Assembly: GCA_031263625.1 (NCBI GenBank)
Contig: JAISFK010000038.1
Coordinates: 1 to 5,627 of the forward strand
Direction: 5' to 3'
DNA from: Clostridiales bacterium
Lineage (GTDB): Bacteria; Bacillota; Clostridia; WRLR01
Length of the DNA: 5,627 nucleotides
Below, in pieces: positions 1-5,627 of the stretch. How positions within the stretch are numbered: position 1 is the stretch's first letter; the number at the start of each line of letters is the position of its first letter. The notes beneath the pieces were generated by a model. It was not told where the DNA came from, made no database searches, and saw only the letters and a program-made list of their open reading frames with translations. The translations under genes were made by a program, and so were the position numbers.

Positions 1-393
1 GACGCCGCCGATTCCGGGCATCGCGTCCTGCTGCCAGAGCTGCACGGACACGTCGCGGCTGGATTTCAGCGTCCATTCTCCCGTCGCGCCGACCTTGATC
101 GCATCTTCCGTCAGGGCGATGAGCCACGTCCTGTTGCCGCCGTCGTCCCTGCCCGCTATGGTGTTGTATACGAAACGGGCGTCGTTTTCACTCACGGCAT
201 CCTCCGCGTCCCACACGTTCAGCGTGATTTCCGCGCCGTTGGGGGCGTAGAGCCGCAGATCGGCATCGGCGTCGGCACCCGCAGCGCCCGAATCAAGCTG
301 GCGAACGGCGAGGAAGTAGTCCGCGTTGCCGTCGGCGGGCAGCGTGAAGCGGCGGGTAAAAACGTCGCCCTCCTTGCCGCTGTATATCTTGAC
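1..393 (-). other. PPC-like β-sandwich module (residues 1745-1875)
   Basis: The pattern is VKIYSGKEGDVFTRRFTLP, then ADYFLAVRQLDSG, an Asp-rich strand DADADLRLYAPNGAEITL (Asp at 1785, 1787 and 1789; Pro-Asn-Gly at 1795-1797), then TWLIALTED and GEWTLKSS (Trp 1851). The order 'strand, acidic DxDLxLYxPNG strand, closing GxWTLxxS strand' is that of pre-peptidase C-terminal (PPC) and related jelly-roll domains, which occur at the C-terminal side of secreted bacterial proteins. The sequence continues past the window edge (VQLWQQDAMPGIGG), so this is not the end of the protein. A subtilase P-domain-like or carbohydrate-binding module is the main alternative. Confidence 0.5.
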
Positions 394-3300
394 TCCGGCT
401 GTGTCCGGCCCGGCCGCGAACGGGGACAAGGAGCCGGCATCCGGCGCCGGCGAGAGCGCGGCCGCATCGGGGATTTCCGTGTCAGCCAGCACCCGCAGGC
501 CAGCGCCCAAGCCGTTCGCCGCGTCGGCGCTTGCCGCCATCGGCATCGCCGCCATGCTGTACGTGGTGACGCCGGCCAAAGACGCGTAGTAGTCCGGCAA
601 GTCGCCGTGGCCGAAGGCTAAATATTCGTTCCCCATGTTATAGGCGAACCAGCCGCGCAGATCCTCCAGCAGCCGAGCGCGGCCCGCGACCCAAGCGGAG
701 GTCGCGAACTCACCCTCCGGTCGAATTTTAAGCAGGACGTTCATTTTCATATAGGAGTACACGCTTGCGATATGGAAAGGTCCGAACATCAGGATTTGCG
801 GGAAGTTGACCTCCAGGCCGCCGCCGGCTTTGCAGGCGAATTCGAGGGCCAGCAGATTGATCATCTCCGTCGGGGTGAGTAATTTGCTTTGATCATCCAT
901 ATACGCGAACACGCCGTCCCAGCTCACCTGCAGGGGATTGTCGAATTTCAGGCCGATTTCGCCGCCGATATTTCCTTTGATGATATCCTGCACATACTCG
1001 TTGGACAGCGCCAATCCGATGTCCATCCCAATCTTGGCATAGGCCCGCGAACAATTGGAGCCCGCGCGCTTGGGCTCGTTGAACACGCCGTATTGGAAGG
1101 TCAGGTAGTCGAGGAAGTCTATGCCGATGTCGCTGATCTCCACGCCGCCCGAAAGCGTACCCTTCATGTTCCCGAATCCGCTCGTGATTTCCGCGTGGAA
1201 GCTCAGAAGCTGCACCAGCTTGAAGTGCGCGCCGAGCGTCAGCGTGATGGGCGGAAAGTAGGTTGTACGCCAGTCGTAGTCGATGGTATCCACCAGATTG
1301 CCGATGCCGCCGGAAACGCCGGTGATCCACGCCACGATGGCGGGCGGCACCAGCGGCACGCCCACTTCGCCGAGGTCGCCGTCGATGTAGAAGCTGTTGG
1401 GCAGCCAGATGCCCAGCCGCTCGGATTCCTTCAGATGCAGAAAACCGCCGAGACTGGCCGGCCCGACCTTGGCGTCCGCTTCGAAGTAATAGTCGTTATA
1501 AAAGGTGTTGATCCGCGCGTAGGCGCTCCCGCCTATAATGTAGAGCTGCGGCAGCTCAAAACCGCCCTCGGCCTCGATGCCGGAAAATTGCGCGAAATAC
1601 TCCTGCCCGCTGTTGATTTCCAGCTCCAGCCGCTCCACGCCGAAGCCGCCAAAGGGCTCCTGTGCAAAGGGCCAGGTCATCCACAGGCCGCCTTTGATGT
1701 TGATGCTGCTCTTTGTCACCCGTATCTCGTCGATGCCTGCGGCAAAACCTGTCCAGCCCGCTATCTCCATGCTGATGTCGCCCCAGGGCGCGAATGTGAC
1801 CGGCTGCTCGGAGCCTGCGGGATTGAGCGAGTACCGCGTGCCGTTATGCATATGCATCATCAGCGTGCGGCTTTCCTCGAACATATAGCTGGGAACGAAA
1901 ATGGGCGTGTTCAAGGCTTGCAGCCGCATATTCACGGCTTCCATTTGAACGCCTATATCGTTTTTTGTGAATTTCAGCGTGCCCAGACCGTAGGTTTCCA
2001 AAAACATGGCGCCGTTGAAGCTGACCTTCTGCGCCCCCTGGTCGGAGATTTGCACCGTGGCCGGGTTCGCGGGGTCGTCGGCGAAGAAGCCCCTTTCATT
2101 GCAGAAGGTCAGCACGGTAATGGGATAGCTCCCGCTGCCCTGCACCTCCGCTTCCGTCGCGCCGACCTTCATGGCGTACTCGTCCCAGCTGTTCCTCACG
2201 ATGCTCATATAGTATTTGGGCGGCGCGGCGTAGTTGACCTCGGCCGCGTGCAGGTTGAAGGCGAGGATGGCCTTGCCGCCGCTGCCGTATTCAACCCCAG
2301 CTCCGGCATTCGAGGTGAACAGGGGGCGGTAGCCGACCTGTATGCCCCAGGCGCGTTTGGTGTTTGGCCTTGTGCCGGCAACGCTGCCGTCGTCATTATA
2401 AACCGTCGTCTCGCCAAACTCGCTGAAAGCGGGCGCGCCGGCCGCTACCGCGCCGGGGGCCTTCAGGTTCAGCGTCATGGTCGCCGGGTCATCCCCGGAA
2501 GCAGGGGTAATGGCGCCTCCCGCCGCTGCCCAGTCGATTTTGCAGGTGTCCAGAATGGGCGCGAAGCCGCTTACATAGGCGCTGTTCGGCTCGTAGACCA
2601 CGAGATAGATCTCGTCTGTCTCAATCGTGTCGGCGCTGAACTGGCCGGATACGGCGACGCTCTCAAACCTTGCCGGGCTCGTGGGGTTGGGGGCGGCGCT
2701 GTCAAAACGGGCCGGCTGGTAATCCACATCCTGGCCCTCAATCGGGATTTGGATATTGGCCGGATATGGGATGTTTGTGGGCCAAGTGAGCCGCACGTCG
2801 TAGCCGACGCAGCCGACATAGTCATTTTTGGCAATATTCGCCTTTACGCCGCCGCCCAGATCGAGGCCTGTCCCCTCCTGCAGCCTGTAGGCCCGTTCAT
2901 ACGGATTGTCGTTGTAGAGGTAGACAATGTCCTGCGCGAAGTAGGCGCTGCCTATGACTTGGCCTGTAGAGGGGTCTAGCTCCGCGCTCGCCGTCAGATA
3001 CCGCCCCGCGCCTTTGTCGTCAAGGCGCAGCCCGTCGCTGTTCGCGGGCAAGGCGTAAGTGATTTTCACGGGATTGATCATTTCGTAGACCGCGCGCACC
3101 GTGGCGCCCCGCCCTATGCCGGACATGAGGAAGGCGCCCGTATAACTCCAGCCGCTGATCGGCGCCAGCTCCAATTTCCGCGGCGCCCAGCCGTCCATGA
3201 GCAGCCAGACTTCTTTCAGGTAGTAGCCGGCAATCAGCTTGGCGTTCACATGCACCGCTTCGCCGGGCATGATCGCGTCGATGGGCGCGAGCTGCCCTGC

Positions 3301-5627
3301 GTTGTCTGATGTGAACGCCGTGTCGTAGGCCGCGACATAATCATTTATAAAGGGATGGTAGGGGGCGTTCAGGTAGTCGCCGCCCGTCACCTCGCTTGCC
3401 ACCACGTAGACGGATTCGGTCTTTATCGGGTAGGGATAGTTGCCGCCCTGCACCACGATGACCGCGTCGTAGCTCGGCATCGCGAAAGTGCGGTAGGTGA
3501 TTGGCCCTTGGCCCCCGCCGCCACTCGCGTAACCCGGCTGCAAATCAAAGCCTTCTATCGGCTTCAGCTCCGGATCGTCGGCGCGGGCGAGATACACCTT
3601 GTCGATCTCCCATGTGTCGTTATAATCCGGCTCATAGGCGTAATATTCCACCGCCGCGCCCTGCGGGATTTGCGCCGAGGTGCCGTCCTGCGCGAACGCG
3701 GGTCGGGTGGGCTGCGCCGCGTACTCTTCCCGCGCCCAAACGCCGCCGCGAATCTCGCCGCCCTCAACGAGCGGGCGGGTGGACAGGGTATGGACGGGCG
3801 TGGGCGCCGCCGCCTGCTTCATCGTCACGGCGACTTTGACGTCCTCGTCCGGCATGGAGAAGGAATACTCCCGCCCCGCGAGGTTCGTCGTGGTCGCGAT
3901 TGCGCCACCGCCGGAAACCTTTTCCACCGCGACTGTCGTCGCGGCCAAATCAAAAGGCTCGTCGCCGCCTTCCAGCAGGTGTTCCAGGCGCAGGGCGACG
4001 GTCGCTCCGCTTGGCGCCGGGTCGGGCAGCAAAGTCACGGCGACCTTCGGGCCGTCATAATCGTCGAGGCTGATGGCGCCGCCGCTGCTGTCCGCGTACT
4101 TCACCTCGGTGAGCACGTTTGGATAGGCCGCCGCCGCGAGCCGTATCCCCACATCGAAATTCGGCATGGCGAATGTGACGGCGGTCGCACCCGCGTTGAT
4201 GAGGGCTTGTATGGAAACGGGGTCGCTCGTAGTCGTCGGGCTTTCGCCGTAGGAAAGCGGCATGGCATACCCGAAATAGCTGTCGAATATCGACAAATAG
4301 GTGTTGTTCGCGTCGTAGCCGCCCGCCAAAGTCGGCACGGCAATGGTCACGGTCGTGCCGGAGGCCGCCCGGAAGATGCCGTTCATCCAGCTGCCGCCCG
4401 ACAGGCTCAGCAGGCCGCCCGGCACCGCGTCGCGGGGAACCACGTTGACGGAGGCGTAACGCCATCTGCCGTAATCGTTGGCATCTTCTTCCGGATACCA
4501 GTCGATGCCGACCTCCGTTATGCCCGGAACACTCGGCACGGTGAACGAAAGCGGCAAAACGCCGTACTCGTCCGGGTAGCGCGCCTGGGCGCAGTCAAAG
4601 GCGGTGGCGGCGGCGCGGTCGTAGTGGTCGTCGCCGATTTTGTAGTAATACAGTCCGGGGCAATGATCCGGAGAGGCGGCGCTGTCATACAGATAGAACG
4701 GCACGTCGCCGCTCAGCGTCATGCTGACGGCCTCTCCGGGCGCCACCGCGAAACGGGAGGGGCTCCAGTCCGATACCGCCACCGGGACGTCAGACCAGTA
4801 GACCGCGGAATGGTTCCAGTTCAGCGCCGCGTAGCCGGGCTTGGGCGCAATGCGAAACTCCACCGTGGCTTCGTCGGCGGCGGGCTGCATGACAAACTCG
4901 CACATGCCGTCGGCGCCAGGCGCGAGGGCTCGAAATTCCGTGTCCCCTTCCGACCCGGACGGCCAGTGGTAATTCTGATTCGCCGTAACGTCCAAGCGAT
5001 CCGCGTCGCCCGCGCTGACCCAATCCATCGCGAAGCGCACGGTCGCGCCGGTCGGTATGTCAAACGTCTGCTGGGGCGGGGCAAGCGCGCCCGAACGAAG
5101 CCCCTCCCCGGAAACGCTCACGCTGGTGGGAATCTCGTCGCCGGGGAGCTGCCACGTCAGGCGGGTCAGCTTGACCGCTTCGTTCGCGTCCATGCCCGTG
5201 ACGGGGCTGCCGTTCCCATAAACGGCGTATACGTCGAAATGCAGCGGCGCGGTTTCGTTCGCCGCCGCCGCGAAAAGGCTCGCCGTCAATTCTGAGAGCG
5301 CCGCGCTTTCCAAGGCGGCTTCATCGTCCACAGTCAAATTCAGCCGCGCCGGCGCTAGGTTGTAGTAGCCGTAGTTTACCAAAAAGGCGCAGAGGTTGGA
5401 ATTGAGGTCGGCCGCGCCTTCCTCCGGTATCGCGAGCGTCCGGGGCGCGAAGCTAAAGGACGCGGCGGGATCGCTCAGCTCCGCGAACTGCGCGGGTTCC
5501 GCGCCGGCCAGCAGCTCCGCCCTGTCGCCCAGCGCCATGCGCTCCGGCGCGGGCAGGCGGCTCTGATGCTCGTTCAGCACAAAGAAGGCTTGCGGGCCGT
5601 CCGCGCCATTCATCCAAATTTCGTCCG
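1..5627 (-). CDS. Giant multidomain β-rich surface or secreted protein, internal fragment (1875 codons, open at both ends)
   Basis: The minus-strand frame whose codons end on plus-strand multiples of three is open from 5625 to 1 without a stop; the first two bases belong to a split codon. Its composition is that of an extracellular protein: rich in Ala, Gly, Asp, Thr, Tyr and Pro, dominated by β-strand patterns, with only about nine scattered cysteines and no long hydrophobic membrane segment. In order it holds an unassigned N-proximal segment (1-187), six InlB/bacterial-repeat-like units (188-847), mixed β-modules (848-1199), a glycine-rich β-strand region (1200-1682), an Ala/Pro linker (1683-1744) and a PPC-like β-sandwich (1745-1875). 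No start codon with a ribosome binding site can be chosen, since the frame is already coding at the window edge. In-frame Met codons are ordinary internal methionines. No catalytic residues or known enzyme motif are seen. That it is coding is near certain; surface location is inferred from the repeat type; the exact role is unknown. Confidence 0.95.
394..579 (-). other. Ala/Pro/Asp-rich low-complexity linker (residues 1683-1744)
   Basis: About 60 residues dominated by Ala, with Pro, Gly, Asp, Ser and Met (for example SMAAMPMAASADAANG and DAAALSPAPDAGSLSP). There is no strand pattern. It separates the glycine-rich β-region from the C-terminal β-sandwich and is probably a flexible, protease-accessible hinge. 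The DNA here is very GC-rich and contains the palindrome at 441-450, which codon choice explains. Confidence 0.6.
580..2028 (-). other. Glycine-rich amphipathic β-strand region, family not recognised (residues 1200-1682)
   Basis: For about 480 residues the sequence is a run of short strands with alternating polar and hydrophobic residues, broken by Gly pairs and Asp/Asn turns: GGFGVERLELEI, SLGGFLHLKES, ITLTLGAHFKL, MKGTLSGGVEIS, GNIGGEIGLKFDN, GGGLEVNFPQILMFG. A distinctive centre lies at residues 1422-1444: GVPLVPPAI, then TGVSGG and IGNL. The C-terminal edge has a short helical-looking stretch (ARLLEDLRGWF) and ends near DLPDYYAS. Continuous β-strand wording suggests a β-solenoid, a repeating β-groove or stacked β-sandwich fold (inference). 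It lacks the repeat boxes of the preceding array. DUF6603-like or AsmA-like comparisons came to mind but are not established. No catalytic motif is seen. Confidence 0.5.
2029..3084 (-). other. Mixed β-rich modules between the repeat array and the glycine-rich region (residues 848-1199)
   Basis: About 350 residues with extracellular β-domain character and no clear family. Recognisable pieces are a strand pair near YVGCVGYDVRLTWPTN, a Pro/Ala/Ser-rich connector (SAAPNPTSPARFES), a strand EIYLVVYEPNS, and a stretch ATMTLNLKAPG that looks like the end of an Ig-like domain. The last 60 residues include NSWDEYAMKVGATEAEVQG followed by SGSYPITVLTF. That resembles the 'tGdGTYTVtl' strand seen in carbohydrate-binding-like β-sandwiches of Firmicutes surface proteins (a recollection of pattern, not a search). 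Three cysteines are spread too widely to suggest a specific disulphide. Confidence 0.45.
3085..3273 (-). repeat. Bacterial-repeat unit 6 (residues 785-847)
   Basis: The opening box is IMPGEAVHVNAKLIAGYYLK (Gly 788) and the closing box is YTGAFLMSGIGRGATVRAVY (Met 834). It keeps the family pattern GEAV...GYYLKEVWLLMDG (turn, tyrosines, Trp, Gly). The proline after Met is replaced by Ser. It is the last recognisable unit; the sequence changes character after residue 848. Confidence 0.68.
3442..3672 (-). repeat. Bacterial-repeat unit 5 (residues 652-728)
   Basis: The opening box is IPQGAAVEYYAYEPDYND (Gly 656) and the closing box is ITYRTFAMPSYDAVIVVQGG (709-728, Met 716). A Gly-rich loop (SGGGGQGP) sits just before the closing strand. 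The opening strand is unusually rich in tyrosine. Confidence 0.7.
3808..4020 (-). repeat. Bacterial-repeat unit 4 (residues 536-606)
   Basis: The opening box is APSGATVALRLEHLLEGG (Gly 540) and the closing box is YSFSMPDEDVKVAVTM (587-602, Met 591). The closing box is nearly the textbook form of the family. It is followed by an Ala/Pro/Thr spacer (KQAAAPTPVHTL). Confidence 0.75.
4129..4371 (-). repeat. Bacterial-repeat unit 3 (residues 419-499)
   Basis: The opening box is ASGTTVTIAVPTLAGGY (Gly 423) and the closing box is AVTFAMPNFDVGIRLAAAA (Met 487). This is one of the clearest copies: the opening strand alternates hydrophobic residues, then comes a GGY turn, and the closing strand has the canonical 'FAMPxxDV' spelling. 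Confidence 0.72.
4504..4758 (-). repeat. Bacterial-repeat unit 2 (residues 290-374)
   Basis: The opening box is VAPGEAVSMTLSG (Gly 297). The closing box is LSFTVPSVPGITEVGIDW, with Val 363 replacing the usual Met. The interior is Tyr/Asp-rich (GLYYYKIGDDHYD) and carries two cysteines, one in DHCPG and one in DCAQ, which could form a disulphide (inference). It is the most divergent unit at its closing box. Confidence 0.55.
4852..5064 (-). repeat. Bacterial-repeat unit 1 (residues 188-258)
   Basis: The opening box is FDIPTGATVRFAMDW (188-202) and the closing box is CEFVMQPAADEATVEFRI (about 242-259). The closing strand has Gln where most units have Pro directly after Met, with Pro one residue later. 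It runs directly into KPGYAALNW, the 'GY...W' element typical of such repeats. Confidence 0.65.
5065..5627 (-). other. N-proximal segment of the fragment (residues 1-187), unassigned
   Basis: Residues 1-187 of the visible fragment. The stretch near residues 50-60 (SFSFAPRTLAIP) reads like the last strand of one β-domain. It is followed by a Tyr-rich stretch (LVNYGYYNLAPARLNLTV), an Ala/Glu/Leu-rich part with helical character (DDEAALESAALSELTASLF), and then a strand pattern HFDVYAVYGNG. I recognise no named family. It could be the tail of an Ig-like or Fn3-like module plus a short helical spacer. The real protein begins upstream of the window. Confidence 0.45.

Larger units (their letters stand above)
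3085..5064 (-). repeat. Array of six degenerate bacterial-repeat / divergent InlB B-repeat type domains
   Basis: Six units lie between residues 188 and 847. Each opens with a small-residue box of the form [P/S/Q/T]-G-x-x-V (Gly at 193, 297, 423, 540, 656 and 788) and closes 46-66 residues later with a strand of the form F-x-M/V-P or F-x-M (Met/Val at 246, 363, 487, 591, 716 and 834), followed by alternating Val/Ile. Closing boxes are spaced 117, 124, 104, 125 and 118 residues apart, a regularity unlikely by chance. The box pair 'GdxVtvta...' and 'ftMPaxdVtvxA' is the signature of the bacterial repeat domain found in many Firmicutes surface proteins (InlB B-repeat relatives, the PF18998 type). 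Sequence identity between units is low, so these are old duplications. The likely role is a spacer, stalk or adhesion scaffold (inference). Confidence 0.75.

Noticed and set aside
433..451. GC-rich inverted repeat (gccggc at 433-438 and 446-451, palindrome at 441-450) as a terminator or protein-binding site
   Set aside because: It lies inside coding sequence, has no T-run on either strand and is accounted for by Ala, Pro and Gly codons of the linker.
326..589. Plus-strand open frame of 87 codons with an Ala-rich C-terminal part
   Set aside because: It covers the Ala/Pro linker and the start of the PPC-like module. The Ala-rich look comes from GC-rich codons read antisense.
1204..2028. Outer-membrane β-barrel or autotransporter domain, suggested by the alternating strands
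   Set aside because: The strands are broken by Pro-rich and helical pieces, there is no visible C-terminal aromatic barrel signature, and coding continues with a linker and another domain. The codon usage and repeat type suggest a Gram-positive host.
889..2979. Plus-strand open frame of 696 codons starting at TTG
   Set aside because: It is in mirror register with the minus-strand gene. Its stop is the complement of a sense CTA leucine codon and its upstream limit the complement of a sense TTA at 880-882. The translation is rich in His, Arg, Val and Ala without domain motifs, as expected for the antisense of a GC-rich gene.
4055..4465. Minus-strand open frame of 136 codons (and the 145-codon one at 893-1330)
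   Set aside because: Both overlap the main gene on the same strand in a shifted frame, have Arg-rich translations without motifs, and no ribosome binding site could matter inside a continuous coding frame.
3355..5295. Plus-strand open frame of 646 codons starting at ATG
   Set aside because: Same mirror register. Its stop is the complement of a sense TCA serine codon and the upstream stop at 3307-3309 the complement of another. The Arg/His/Gly-rich translation has no recognisable domain, while the opposite strand encodes clear repeat units 1-6 over the same stretch.
1..5627. A frameshift or gene boundary somewhere in the window
   Set aside because: The same minus-strand register gives sensible β-domain sequence from edge to edge with no stop, and 1875 codons fit exactly between 5625 and 1.

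Overview
The whole window lies inside one protein-coding gene on the minus strand. Reading the complement from base 5625 down to base 1 gives 1875 consecutive sense codons with no stop and no frame break. The frame runs off both edges, so neither the start, the signal peptide nor the C-terminal anchor or stop is in view. The product is a fragment of a very large, β-strand-rich, modular protein, most plausibly secreted or displayed on the cell surface. I see no RNA gene, mobile element, CRISPR array, promoter or terminator, and there is no intergenic DNA.

Organism: the DNA is GC-rich (two lines counted by hand gave 60% and 72%), yet the frame uses ATA for isoleucine about 19 times and AGG for arginine about 8 times. 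Together with InlB-like 'FxMP' repeats, this fits a GC-rich member of the Firmicutes/Clostridia better than an actinobacterium or proteobacterium. This is inference from codon choice and domain type only.

Layout in protein order (right to left on the plus strand): (1) residues 1-187, a mixed segment not recognised; (2) residues 188-847, six degenerate tandem copies of a bacterial-repeat / divergent InlB B-repeat type domain, each with an opening box [PSQ]GxxV and a closing box FxMP, with a period of about 104-132 residues; (3) residues 848-1199, further β-rich extracellular-type modules ending in a Gly-Ser-Tyr strand motif; (4) residues 1200-1682, a long region of alternating glycine-rich amphipathic β-strands that I cannot assign to a named family and which is the most interesting part; (5) residues 1683-1744, an Ala/Pro/Asp-rich linker; (6) residues 1745-1875, a β-sandwich resembling PPC-type C-terminal domains, followed by the start of something that continues beyond the window.

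Working model (inference): the repeats act as a spacer or stalk carrying the glycine-rich β-region, and the PPC-like module may help secretion, folding or attachment. No catalytic motif is visible, so no enzymatic function is proposed. The two long plus-strand open frames (696 and 646 residues) are antisense mirrors of this gene and should not be annotated as genes.
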